Shown piece by piece: positions 1 to 7,189 of a stretch of DNA of 64,000 nucleotides; the first letter of the stretch is position 1, and the number at the start of each line of letters is the position of its first letter. Under the pieces are notes generated by a model. The model was given only the letters and a program-made list of their open reading frames with translations, ran no database searches and was not told the DNA's origin. Location of the stretch: positions 1 through 64,000 of the forward strand of contig NZ_MIKB01000019.1 of the NCBI RefSeq assembly GCF_001730365.1, given 5' to 3'. This DNA is from Enterococcus quebecensis (GTDB lineage Bacteria > Bacillota > Bacilli > Lactobacillales > Enterococcaceae). Both the position numbers and the translations under genes were made by a program.

Positions 1-188
1 ACCTAGAACCAACAGGAGGAATTGATTTAGAGAACTTTGAAGAAATCGTTCAAATCGCAGTAGACGCAGGCGTGAAAAAAATCATTCCACACGTATATAG
101 CTCAATCATTGATTCAGAAACAGGAGACACCAGACCAGAAGACGTGAAAACATTGCTTGGAATGATGAAAAACACATTGAAAAAATAA
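1..188 (+). CDS. KDPG-aldolase-family protein (DgaF-like), C-terminal end only
   Basis: This is an open frame entering from the left edge and ending with TAA at 186-188, about 61 residues. The visible part reads LEPTGGIDLENFEEIV and later IIPHVYSSIID, which I recognise from the 2-dehydro-3-deoxyphosphogluconate aldolase family found with DgaF in D-glucosaminate catabolism. Members cleave a 2-keto-3-deoxy sugar acid phosphate to pyruvate and a triose phosphate. The start and the operon partners lie outside the window, so the substrate cannot be judged. Strong hairpins follow the stop codon, so this is the last gene of its operon. Confidence 0.7.
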   Translation, partial: LEPTGGIDLENFEEIVQIAVDAGVKKIIPHVYSSIIDSETGDTRPEDVKTLLGMMKNTLKK

Positions 189-190
189 AA

Positions 191-266
191 GCTGAATGAG
201 CTCGTTCAGCACTGACAGAAAAATAGGGAAAATTGACTGAGGCGCATTTTGCCTCCTTCAATTTTT
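191..266 (+). terminator. Two successive hairpins after the aldolase gene
   Basis: A near-perfect 10-bp inverted repeat (191-210, GCTGAATGAG/CTCGTTCAGC) starts two bases after the stop codon. A second hairpin follows, with arms AATTGA..GAGGC and GCCTC.TTCAATT at 230-263, running into a T-tract. The second has the classical form of an intrinsic terminator. Confidence 0.7.
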
Positions 267-312
267 GTCTTTTTTCCGAAGTGCTAGCTCATGAAGCTGG
301 ATAAAAAAAAAG

Positions 313-356
313 AAAATAAGTTAGGAAAAGTAATTGAACTTTTCCTAACTTATTTT
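313..356. terminator. Bidirectional terminator between convergent genes
   Basis: This is a 19-bp perfect inverted repeat (AAAATAAGTTAGGAAAAGT, loop AATTGA, then its complement) flanked by A- and T-runs. It touches the stop codon of the minus-strand membrane protein gene and can end transcription from both sides. Confidence 0.85.
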
Positions 357-1738
357 TATTTGCTAAGAACTTTTTGAATATCTTGATAATACTTCTTAGT
401 TAATCCGCTATCTTTATTTGTATAATAGTATATTTTGTCTTTGGTTCTTATTTCCAAAATTGGTTTTTTATTTTCAAATACAAGCAAATAGGCAGGTTCG
501 TTATTGACTTGAAATTCTCCTGTTAAATAATTCTCTGTTGCTGTACCATATACCCGTACTCTATCTTTAGGCAATTTATCTAACAATTCAACAGATTCAA
601 TTTCTGTCCAATCGATTTTCCTATTTTGAGCTAAAGGTGCTGACAAAGAAATACCACTATTAGAAGTTGATAATTGAAATGGATTCGCTGAGAAATCACC
701 AATCAATAAAGGAACGCTAGCAGCGATTAATGAGATTAAAACGAGAACACCTACGATACCCATAACAATTTTTCCACCAAGCTGACCTAAATTTATTGAA
801 ATATTCATCCCTACGCGGTCGGGAATCAGAATTCTTTTATCATTTGGATTAATATAAATAGCATATTTCCAATATTGATCTTCATCGCTATAGCGATATT
901 CTTTAGCCATTGAGATTAATTGATCTTGTTTTTTTCTAGCTGTGAATAAATAGTAAAATGTAAAAATCACAAATACAAGAATAAGTATGGCATATACAAT
1001 GGATAACATCATCATCTTTTCATAAGGAATTGTAACTGAAAAAGCAGGTATAAACGCTAAGGGACTCATAACTAATCCTGAAACAGCCATCAAAACGGAC
1101 CAATGATGACGCATTTGATCATTTACCTTTTGATTAATTGTATTATCCCTCGTTAACGGTTTGACAGGAAAACGGGCGATATAATAATAGAAAAGCAAAA
1201 ACATACCAGTTGTTAGAATTGAAATAAGGCAGAAAACCCAAGTGCCGTTAGCCAGACCCAGTATGTTAAAAGAATAAACGCAACCTGAAAGAGTGAGTAA
1301 AATACTTGGTAAAAACCACCAAATAGAAATCAATTTACGGTTTTTATTTGCCACTAGTTTGGTATCAACTAATATTGGACTTGTTGGTAATAACCAATTA
1401 TTCTGCACTTTTACAGCAGTCATTTTACGAATGTACACGATTTCTAGATAGTAAAAAGTGCCGATAAAACCACTAAGTATCGCTAGAAAATAAATAAGAG
1501 TCAAAGAATCATAAGGAATTGCTAAAATTGGTAAAGCAATAATAATAAAGGCAAATGCCCATTGAAGCAATCTCTTCTTATAAGTCTTACTTACTTTAAG
1601 AACTTGTTTATCTTGAAGTTTGTCTTTAGGTAAAGTTGTTTCTAAAACAACATTTTTATGTGGGTTAGCAGGTATTCTTCCTGAAAATGCCATTAAGAAA
1701 CTAATACCAATTAATAGTAAATATAGAAAAAAATTCAT
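356..1738 (-). CDS. Polytopic membrane protein, DUF1648/DUF5808 type
   Basis: A 460-residue integral membrane protein with about eight hydrophobic segments. They begin with residues 2-18 and pairs near 60-100 and 140-190; the last lies near 325-350. A segment around residues 285-320 (DEDQYWKYAIYINPNDKRI, then VPDR.G..I.INLGQLGG in pattern) matches the DUF5808 signature, and the region near 215-270 resembles DUF1648. About 110 residues at the C-terminus are extracytoplasmic or cytoplasmic and soluble-looking. The gene follows the GntR regulator gene by 14 bases and is surely co-transcribed with it, a common arrangement for YtrA-type regulators and their membrane protein targets. The molecular function of this family is not known to me. 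Confidence 0.75.
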   Translation of the reverse strand: MNFFLYLLLIGISFLMAFSGRIPANPHKNVVLETTLPKDKLQDKQVLKVSKTYKKRLLQWAFAFIIIALPILAIPYDSLTLIYFLAILSGFIGTFYYLEIVYIRKMTAVKVQNNWLLPTSPILVDTKLVANKNRKLISIWWFLPSILLTLSGCVYSFNILGLANGTWVFCLISILTTGMFLLFYYYIARFPVKPLTRDNTINQKVNDQMRHHWSVLMAVSGLVMSPLAFIPAFSVTIPYEKMMMLSIVYAILILVFVIFTFYYLFTARKKQDQLISMAKEYRYSDEDQYWKYAIYINPNDKRILIPDRVGMNISINLGQLGGKIVMGIVGVLVLISLIAASVPLLIGDFSANPFQLSTSNSGISLSAPLAQNRKIDWTEIESVELLDKLPKDRVRVYGTATENYLTGEFQVNNEPAYLLVFENKKPILEIRTKDKIYYYTNKDSGLTKKYYQDIQKVLSK

Positions 1739-1752
1739 TTTTAACGCCCCTT

Positions 1753-2127
1753 TTATTGTTCAAATTTTTGATAAATCAGTCTGACTTTTTCTTGTACTTC
1801 TTTTTCTGAAAGTTGGTGAATGGAAGCTTCAGCTAATAACAGTTCCAATCCATTTGAAAATTCTTTTTGAAATGCTGGGTCTAATACTTGTTTTTCAGCA
1901 ACTTTTGTCCCGTTACGGCGATCGGTCAAAATGTACCCATCTTTTTTCAAAGACGTGTACGCCTTTGAAACAGTCATCATATTAACGCCAATTTCATCAG
2001 CCATCTGCCGAACGGAAGGAAGAATTTCACCTGGTTTAAGTTTATTTTCGGCAATACCAAGGATGAGTTGATTGCAAATCTGTTGATAAATAGGTATTTC
2101 ACTTTGACTATCTATTTCTAAAAGCAT
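1753..2127 (-). CDS. GntR-family transcriptional regulator, YtrA subfamily
   Basis: A 124-residue protein with an N-terminal winged helix-turn-helix. The motif is IYQQICNQLILGIAENKLKPG, followed by LPSVRQMADEIGVNMMTVSKAYTSL split over residues 36-60. Only about 50 residues follow the DNA-binding domain, which is the short YtrA form without an effector-binding domain of FadR or HutC type. It is the first gene of a two-gene minus-strand operon with the DUF1648/DUF5808 membrane protein. A clear ribosome binding site (AGAGGTGAT on the minus strand) precedes the ATG. A perfect palindrome just upstream is the likely autoregulatory operator. Confidence 0.88.
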   Translation of the reverse strand: MLLEIDSQSEIPIYQQICNQLILGIAENKLKPGEILPSVRQMADEIGVNMMTVSKAYTSLKKDGYILTDRRNGTKVAEKQVLDPAFQKEFSNGLELLLAEASIHQLSEKEVQEKVRLIYQKFEQ

Positions 2128-2150
2128 GTTATCACCTCTTTTTGCTCTTT

Positions 2151-2169
2151 GTATTATATAATATAATAC
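2151..2169. promoter_or_regulatory. Perfect 19-bp palindrome, probable operator of the YtrA-type regulator
   Basis: The sequence GTATTATATAATATAATAC has 9-bp half-sites around one central base. It lies 24 bases upstream of the regulator's start codon. It overlaps a plausible minus-strand -10 element (TATATT, 17 bases after TTGTCT), where a repressor would block transcription. Assignment to this regulator is inferred from position and symmetry. Confidence 0.65.
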
Positions 2170-2206
2170 AGATGATGCAAAAAGACAACTTTTATTTGTT
2201 AAAAGC

Positions 2207-2235
2207 TTGAGGGATTGAAAATTCAGGCATATAAT
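2207..2235 (+). promoter_or_regulatory. Sigma-A-type promoter of pepC
   Basis: TTGAGG (2207-2212) and TATAAT (2230-2235) are separated by 17 bases and sit about 35 bases before the pepC start codon. Confidence 0.7.
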
Positions 2236-2271
2236 GGAAAAGAAATGTTATGAGTGAAAGGATGAATTGAT

Positions 2272-3600
2272 ATGTCAGTAATTGAACCGAAAATCACACA
2301 AAAATTCCATGACACATTTATGGAAAATAATAAACAAAAGGCTTTACAACGAGGCGTAATCAAAAATGGTATTACAGCATCTGCGCAAAATCAAAGTGCT
2401 GAAGTAAACAATGTACCGGTGTTCTCAGTGGATATTACAACTGGAACCGTAGCAAACCAAAAACAAAGCGGACGCTGTTGGATGTTTGCAGCGCTGAACA
2501 CATTTAGACACAAAATGATTAATAGCTTTAAATTAAAAGATTTTGAACTTTCTCAAAACTATACATTTTTTTGGGATAAATACGAAAAATCAAATTATTT
2601 CTATGAAAATATCATCGCAACCGCTGATCAAAAATTAGATAGCAGAAAAGTTTCATTCTTACTAGCAACCCCTCAACAAGATGGTGGACAGTGGGATATG
2701 ATTGTCTCCATTTTCCAAAAATATGGTGTCGTACCGAAAACAGCTATGCCAGAAAGTAGCAACAGCTCAAATTCTCGAGATTTAAACAATTACTTAAATA
2801 AAAAATTAAGAAAAGATGCAACAACTTTGCGAGAGTTAGTCATTAGTGGCAAAACATCTGAAGAAATTCAAGCAGCTAAAGAAACAATGCTAGGTGAAAT
2901 CTACAATTTTTTAGCGATTTCTTTAGGCACACCACCAGAAACATTTGATTTTGAGTATCGTGATGAAGAGAAGAATTACCACTTAGACCAAAATTTAACA
3001 CCGCAATCGTTTTATGAAAAATATGTTGGTGTAGATCTGGATAACTATGTAAGTGTGATCAATGCGCCAACAGCAGACAAACCATACAATCAAACATATA
3101 CTGTAGAAATGTTAGGGAATGTCGTGGGCGGTAAAGAAGTAAAATATATCAATGTAGATATGACAACATTCAAAAAATTAGCTGTAGCGCAACTAGAGCA
3201 AGGAGAATCTGTTTGGTTTGGTTGTGATGTTGGTCAATCTTCTACAAGAGACAGTGGGATCATGTCTTTAGACGCATATGATATGAATGATTTATTTGAT
3301 ATCGATTTTACTATGACGAAAGCACAACGCTTAGATTTTGGTGAAAGTTTAATGACCCATGCGATGGTGTTAACTGGTGTAGATCTGATTAATGGAGAGT
3401 CAACGAAATGGAAAGTAGAAAATAGCTGGGGAGAAAAAGTCGGCGATAAAGGATTTTTTGTCATGAGTGATGCCTGGATGGACGAATATACGTATCAAAT
3501 TGTTGTTCGTAAAGAGTTACTAGCACCAGAATTACAAGAAGCATGGAAACAAGAGCCGACTGTTTTAGCACCTTGGGATCCAATGGGAGCTTTAGCTTAA
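2272..3600 (+). CDS. pepC: Aminopeptidase C (bleomycin hydrolase family, peptidase C1B)
   Basis: A 442-residue cytoplasmic cysteine aminopeptidase with the usual length for lactic acid bacterial PepC. The papain-like triad is visible: Cys69 in QSGRCWMFAA, His363 in MTHAMVLTG and Asn384 in VENSWGEK. The C-terminal tail (..DPMGALA) fits the family, where the extreme C-terminus reaches into the active site and enforces aminopeptidase specificity. The enzyme forms a hexamer in characterised relatives and releases N-terminal residues from peptides for amino acid nutrition. It is monocistronic, with its own promoter and a following terminator. ATG at 2272 is supported by an AAAGGATGA-type ribosome binding site. 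Confidence 0.96.
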   Translation: MSVIEPKITQKFHDTFMENNKQKALQRGVIKNGITASAQNQSAEVNNVPVFSVDITTGTVANQKQSGRCWMFAALNTFRHKMINSFKLKDFELSQNYTFFWDKYEKSNYFYENIIATADQKLDSRKVSFLLATPQQDGGQWDMIVSIFQKYGVVPKTAMPESSNSSNSRDLNNYLNKKLRKDATTLRELVISGKTSEEIQAAKETMLGEIYNFLAISLGTPPETFDFEYRDEEKNYHLDQNLTPQSFYEKYVGVDLDNYVSVINAPTADKPYNQTYTVEMLGNVVGGKEVKYINVDMTTFKKLAVAQLEQGESVWFGCDVGQSSTRDSGIMSLDAYDMNDLFDIDFTMTKAQRLDFGESLMTHAMVLTGVDLINGESTKWKVENSWGEKVGDKGFFVMSDAWMDEYTYQIVVRKELLAPELQEAWKQEPTVLAPWDPMGALA

Positions 3601-3643
3601 TAGAAAAAATGTATCATGATACTCGTTTAATAACGTTTAATTT

Positions 3644-3670
3644 CCCATCTCTTAAGAGGTGGGAGTTTTT
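3644..3670 (+). terminator. Intrinsic terminator of pepC
   Basis: An 8-bp stem (CCCATCTC/GAGGTGGG with one G-T pair) and TTAA loop are followed by AGTTTTTT, about 45 bases past the pepC stop. Confidence 0.8.
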
Positions 3671-3732
3671 TACTTAAAGTTTACTGAGAGAATCAAAAAG
3701 ATTTCATTGAAATATAAAATGTATAAAAAAAG

Positions 3733-3804
3733 AAAGACGCTGACATTACTACCGCCTAAAGTAAGTAATATCAACGTTAACCGATTCACTTGGAATCTTT
3801 TTTT
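3733..3804. ncRNA. Candidate small structured RNA or bidirectional terminator in a gene-poor stretch
   Basis: The gap 3601-4377 (777 bases) has no convincing gene apart from the efflux leader at its right end. Within it, 3736-3777 folds into a bulged stem (CGCTGACATTACT with AGTAATATCAACG) around ACCGCCTAAAGT. A second small hairpin (GATTC/GAATC) and T7 follow at 3783-3804. The opposite strand also ends in a T-run. A 31-codon frame, 3719-3814, runs through it without a ribosome binding site. The layout resembles the antisense RNA part of Gram-positive type I toxin-antitoxin loci, but I found no toxin reading frame beside it. Low certainty. Confidence 0.25.
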
Positions 3805-4061
3805 GATAAAGTAAGTGTATCATATGTTGATTAGATTTACAAAATCATGATGCGTAAATTTTGGGAAGTATCTGATCAAAATGAATTTTATTACATAAAA
3901 TAATAATTTTAATAAAAATAATCAGAAGAGATATTGGTTAAATAGTTGGATTTTGAAAAATTTAGCTCACTTAGAACGTCATAAATAATCTTTTTTTATC
4001 AGTTTACAAGAGGATATAGAGAATTATTAAATTTTATTTAATAAAAAAAACTATTTTTACC

Positions 4062-4090
4062 TTGCTAAAATACTTTTTTTAGAGTAGAAT
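4062..4090 (+). promoter_or_regulatory. Promoter of the SMR efflux operon
   Basis: TTGCTA (4062-4067) and TAGAAT (4085-4090) are exactly 17 bases apart. The start point, near 4097, would give a leader of about 280 bases before the first gene. Confidence 0.65.
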
Positions 4091-4140
4091 TGGAAACAGT
4101 TTAAATAAACCGAAAACAAAATTAAATCAAATGACTTTTG

Positions 4141-4226
4141 ATAAGTAGCGCCGGCTGCTCGTCTGTATAAGTGTGAATCGACAATTCCTAGGCCTTAGAT
4201 GGAATTGCTGATTGACACTTTTTTAT
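4141..4226 (+). promoter_or_regulatory. Structured leader with terminator, candidate guanidine-IV riboswitch
   Basis: A 6-bp hairpin (AGTAGC 4144-4149, loop GCCG, GCTGCT 4154-4159) is followed by a long terminator. The terminator stem pairs 4169-4188 with 4201-4220, has loop TAGGCCTTAGAT and is followed by a T-run. The GCC of the first loop can pair with GGC of the terminator loop, which suggests a kissing-loop interaction. The downstream genes are YkkC/YkkD-like, a family whose members export guanidinium and are commonly under guanidine riboswitches. The guanidine-I consensus is absent. From memory, guanidine-IV (mepA motif) combines a small hairpin, a loop-loop contact and a terminator, so that class fits best. 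The class is inferred; the attenuator architecture is seen. Confidence 0.5.
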
Positions 4227-4377
4227 TTGTTTTAATATGTCTTTTGGCTTTATTGGCTAAACGTTAGGAAAAAAGTAAGGTTAGCTTGAGACAGAAAATG
4301 TTGCAAACATATTTTCTTACCTTTCAAACAATACTAAGCGAACCGATTACGTTTTTTAAATTAAGGAGGATTTTTAT

Positions 4378-4713
4378 ATGAGTAAAGATTGGATAAAATT
4401 AATGATTGGTGCATTTTTTGAAGTATTATGGGTCATTGGTATGAAACATAGTACGACTTGGTGGGAAATTTTACTCACAATTATATTTATATTAATCAGT
4501 TTTTACGCTTTGATTAAGTCAGGTGAAACCTTACCTGTAGGAACAGCCTATGCTGTTTTTGTTGGATTAGGTACGGCGGGAACGGTCATTACAGGAATCT
4601 TATTTTTTGGTGAAGAATTTAAACTGTCTAAAATTCTGTTAATCGCAGTTTTATTGATTGGTGTTATGGGATTGAAATTTGTTACTGGTGAGAAAGGGGA
4701 GGAGCAAAAATGA
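4378..4713 (+). CDS. ykkC: SMR-family guanidinium/multidrug exporter subunit, YkkC-like
   Basis: A 111-residue, four-helix membrane protein of the small multidrug resistance family. The essential Glu is in helix 1 (GAFFEVLWVIGMKHS, Glu15). The loop LPVGTAYAVFVGLGTAG identifies the Gdx/SugE/YkkC branch, and the sequence matches Bacillus subtilis YkkC closely in length and motifs. It probably forms an antiparallel heterodimer with the next gene product, whose start codon overlaps this stop (ATGA). The pair would export guanidinium or small quaternary ammonium cations by proton exchange. A strong AAGGAGG site precedes the ATG. The charged C-terminal tail (EKGEEQK) is a YkkC-like trait. Confidence 0.88.
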   Translation: MSKDWIKLMIGAFFEVLWVIGMKHSTTWWEILLTIIFILISFYALIKSGETLPVGTAYAVFVGLGTAGTVITGILFFGEEFKLSKILLIAVLLIGVMGLKFVTGEKGEEQK

Positions 4714-5024
4714 GTTGGTTATTTTTAATTATTGCAGGGATTTTTGAAATGTTAGGGGTTGGATCAATCAATCGCTTTAACTTAAATAAAGATAAAAAAT
4801 CATTATTGTTATTGTTCTTTACCTTTGGTAGTAGTTTTGTTTTTCTTTACTTAGCAATGAAGGTTCTACCGATGGGGGTTTCATACGCTATTTGGACAGG
4901 TATTGGTGCTGCCGGGGGAGCTATTTTAGGTATGGTTTTTTACGGTGAATCGAAAGATTGGCGCAGGGTTGTTTTTATTGGAATTATTTTAGCGTCAGTT
5001 ATTGGATTAAAGCTGATTGGTTAA
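4710..5024 (+). CDS. ykkD: SMR-family exporter subunit, YkkD-like
   Basis: A 104-residue partner of the preceding YkkC-like protein. It has four membrane helices, the conserved Glu in helix 1 (AGIFEMLGVGSINRF) and the motif LPMGVSYAIWTGIGAAGGAILG that marks the YkkD side of these heterodimers. Its ATG overlaps the stop codon of the upstream gene by four bases, indicating translational coupling and stoichiometric synthesis. As in Bacillus YkkCD, neither subunit would be expected to work alone. Substrate (guanidinium versus biocides) is inferred from the family only. Confidence 0.88.
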   Translation: MSWLFLIIAGIFEMLGVGSINRFNLNKDKKSLLLLFFTFGSSFVFLYLAMKVLPMGVSYAIWTGIGAAGGAILGMVFYGESKDWRRVVFIGIILASVIGLKLIG

Positions 5025-5035
5025 TAGATAGTGAA

Positions 5036-5078
5036 AAGGGTCTGAGGCGTAACTCTTCGAGTTATACCTCAGACCCTT
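5036..5078. terminator. Terminator after the SMR pair
   Basis: A long stem (AAGGGTCTGAGG..TAACTC, loop TTCG, then its near complement ending CCTCAGACCCTT) starts 12 bases after the ykkD stop. The T-tract is weak on the plus strand. The following 5079-5315 holds no gene or clear signal. Confidence 0.7.
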
Positions 5079-5315
5079 AAAATCTTAATAAAGGGGAGAC
5101 GGAAAACAGATTATATGTTTCTTCAATCACATCAACTTCTAAGAGTAAAAGCTCTTCTTCTTATTTCATGGAGCTAAATACTTTCATTCCAACCTCTTTT
5201 AGCTTTTAATATGTAAATCTTTCTTATTTCGATGTTAACTGATTTAATTTGTATAGTGTTAATTAGTTATTTTCAATGCCGTATTATGTTTTTTTGTAAA
5301 AGTTAAGTGTGTGAT

Positions 5316-5885
5316 TTAATGGACCTTTCTTAGTAAATTATGTTTTTTGATATGGTTATAGACTGTTGGAACAGATAAGTTACATTTCTTTGCAATTTCT
5401 GGAACAGATAAATTTGAACCAGTATAAAGTTCCAACGCTTTTTTTACCTCTTTTGTACGTGGAGGCCTCCCTAGCTGTTTTCCATTTTCTCTGGCTGCCT
5501 CAAGGCCTGCTATGACTCTTTCTCGAATCAACTCAGCCTCCATTTCAGCAAAAGCACCCATTACCGTGAAAAAGAACCGGCCCATTGGTGTTGTCGTATC
5601 TATATTATTTTGGATGCTGACAAAATGAATGTTTCTTCGATCAAATTCTTCTAATAAATTCAACAGCTGCTTAGTCCCTCTTGATAGTCGATCCAGTTTG
5701 AAAATAACGAGTGTATCACCTGGTTGTAGAAGAGTAAGTACTTTGTTTAATTCACTTCTTGATGTTTTTCGCCCACTCTCACATTCTTTGTAAATAAGAT
5801 CTACACCATATTTTTCTAGTGCTTTTTGTTGAGAATCAAATTTTTGTTGATGCGTGCTGACACGCATATAACCAATAATTGCCAT
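5316..5885 (-). CDS. Serine recombinase of the resolvase/invertase family (left island end)
   Basis: A 189-residue small serine recombinase. The catalytic domain starts with IGYMRVSTHQQ (nucleophile Ser10) and contains the conserved KLDRLSRGTKQLL and GRFFFTVMGAFAEMEAELIRER segments (about residues 65-125). A C-terminal Hin-type helix-turn-helix follows (SVPEIAKKCNLSVPTVYNHI). Such enzymes resolve cointegrates or invert DNA at short sites. It is closely related to the recombinase at 22565-23179, which lies at the other end of the accessory block on the opposite strand. Both transcripts point outwards. The pair suggests that the block in between was acquired or is rearranged by site-specific recombination. 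No recombination sites were identified with certainty. Confidence 0.92.
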   Translation of the reverse strand: MAIIGYMRVSTHQQKFDSQQKALEKYGVDLIYKECESGRKTSRSELNKVLTLLQPGDTLVIFKLDRLSRGTKQLLNLLEEFDRRNIHFVSIQNNIDTTTPMGRFFFTVMGAFAEMEAELIRERVIAGLEAARENGKQLGRPPRTKEVKKALELYTGSNLSVPEIAKKCNLSVPTVYNHIKKHNLLRKVH

Positions 5886-5900
5886 TAATGAACACCTCTT

Positions 5901-5914
5901 AACTATTGATAGTT
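5901..5914. promoter_or_regulatory. Inverted repeat upstream of the left recombinase gene
   Basis: AACTATTGATAGTT has 6-bp half-sites and lies 15 bases upstream of the recombinase start codon. Small serine recombinases bind such short dyads at recombination sites or as autoregulatory operators. The role here is inferred from position only. Confidence 0.35.
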
Positions 5915-6108
5915 TAATTGTTTTCTGTAAAAAGCGTTGTATAGCTAAATGAGTTTACCAAACACCTTAATCACCACCTTTAAACTCTATAATACAAGTA
6001 GTAAAAAATATTTTATAAATTCTATTGACTTTCTCTTTTCTCTATAATAAACTAATGATTTTTATAGAGCTGAAATCCATGAAATTTTATATAAGAGGAA
6101 ACAGTCTG

Positions 6109-6157
6109 GAAATACGTTGTGAAGGGATTTATCCATTCAAATGTATTTCTTTTTTTT
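6109..6157 (+). terminator. Hairpin plus T8 in the leader before the fibre operon
   Basis: GAAATACGTT (6109-6118) pairs with AATGTATTTC (6140-6149), enclosing a second stem (TGAA.GGA/TCC.TTCA), and T8 follows. Upstream, TTGACT at about 6029 with TAAACT 17 bases later is a weak candidate promoter. If used, it would make a transcript of about 100 bases that ends here: a small RNA or an attenuated leader for the sipW operon. Confidence 0.6.
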
Positions 6158-6201
6158 GTTTTAGTTGATTTTCTTAATATCATTAGTTTTTTGGACTATT
6201 T

Positions 6202-6235
6202 AAACAGTCTCAATTCAATGAGTGAGACTGTTTTT
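6202..6235 (+). terminator. Second terminator-like hairpin in the leader before the fibre operon
   Basis: An 11-bp perfect stem (AAACAGTCTCA/TGAGACTGTTT, loop ATTCAATGAG) is followed by TTTTT. The motif AACAGTCT also occurs at 6100-6107, so that earlier copy could compete for the same 3' arm. The gap 5886-6343 therefore holds two terminator-like structures in series and no gene. Confidence 0.65.
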
Positions 6236-6343
6236 AGAGAAATAAAAAACAGTTGTATTTCTTGATATGTTTGCATTTTACTTTCAAATAAAGATGAGAA
6301 ATAAGGGCTTTGGTAAGCCTAATGTGAAGCGAGGACTTGGAAA

Positions 6344-7099
6344 TTGGTAGAAGAGGGAGTTAGGAAACAACCGTCAAATAAAAGGAAAAAAACAAAACTA
6401 TCACCATCAAAAAAGCCAGTCAATAAAAAAAAGAGATCTAATCGTTCAAACTCAATAGCTAACACAAAAAATAAGAATCTGAGAACTGAAAAAAACAGAA
6501 GGCAAAAGCAACAAACAGGTTCTAAAAAAAAGCAAAAGACTACGACTTATAAAACTAAAAATTCTATATCTACATTGATATTCAATTTGTTTTTTTATGG
6601 ATTTATTTTATTTGTGGTCATTGGATCCATTATTTTTGCGACAACCAAAAATGTGGATAAGAGTATTTTTGGGTACAGATTTTTTGGCGTATTGACGAAT
6701 TCAATGGTTCCTAGAGATCCTGAAACTCAAAAGGGTGGTTTTCATTCAGGTGACATTATCATAGTTAAAAATATTGCTGGTGATGAAGCAAAGGTAGGCG
6801 ATGTTATTACTTTCCGACCAAGTATCAAGAGTCAGGCATTCTTGACGCATAGAGTAAAGAAAAAAATGGACCACTTAGGTGAGACGAAAGGAATTTACTA
6901 TATCACCCAAGGTGACGCGAATTTGGCAGAGGATGTTCCAATTAGTGAAAAACAAGTTGTTGGTAAAAAAATAGTAGTTGTTCCTAAGATAGGTGCAATT
7001 CTAAATTTTGTACGTGATAATCCATTAATTTCAATTGTTTTTCTAATCTCTGTTTTTGGATTTATTACGATTATAAGGTATTACATTTTAAATAAGTAA
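6344..7099 (+). CDS. sipW: SipW-type (ER-type) signal peptidase I with basic N-terminal extension
   Basis: A 251-residue membrane-bound signal peptidase of family S26B. The catalytic Ser120 is in LTNSMVPRD. The ER-type His replaces the usual Lys (His169 in FLTHRV), with SGDIIIVK and VGDVITFRP between. Membrane helices lie near residues 77-100 and 226-248. SipW enzymes process fibre-forming proteins of the TasA/camelysin/BsaA type, and three such proteins follow in this operon. The first 70 residues are an unusual Lys/Arg/Asn-rich extension, presumably cytoplasmic, which Bacillus SipW lacks. Translation starts at TTG 6344 behind GAGGA (6331-6335). No in-frame ATG occurs before residue 121, so the extension is real if this start is used. 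Confidence 0.9.
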   Translation: MVEEGVRKQPSNKRKKTKLSPSKKPVNKKKRSNRSNSIANTKNKNLRTEKNRRQKQQTGSKKKQKTTTYKTKNSISTLIFNLFFYGFILFVVIGSIIFATTKNVDKSIFGYRFFGVLTNSMVPRDPETQKGGFHSGDIIIVKNIAGDEAKVGDVITFRPSIKSQAFLTHRVKKKMDHLGETKGIYYITQGDANLAEDVPISEKQVVGKKIVVVPKIGAILNFVRDNPLISIVFLISVFGFITIIRYYILNK

Positions 7100-7189
7100 A
7101 GGGTATTTACTTTTTAACAACGATTAAAAATTTATTCAGGCATTGCTGTTAAAAAGTTGATAATAAAAAAATGGAGAGGAAACTAAAAA

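Noticed and set aside
3841-3900. 18-codon frame MMRKFWEVSDQNEFYYIK as a toxin peptide
   Set aside because: No ribosome binding site and none of the hydrophobic character of type I toxins.
4097-4377. Guanidine-I (ykkC) riboswitch upstream of the SMR pair
   Set aside because: The conserved guanidine-I core elements are not present; only the hairpin-plus-terminator layout was found, so class I is excluded and class IV is offered as a candidate.
6020-6060. TTGACT with TATAAT 12 bases downstream as a standard promoter
   Set aside because: The spacing is too short for sigma-A; only the weaker TAAACT alternative has 17-base spacing, so no firm promoter feature was listed.
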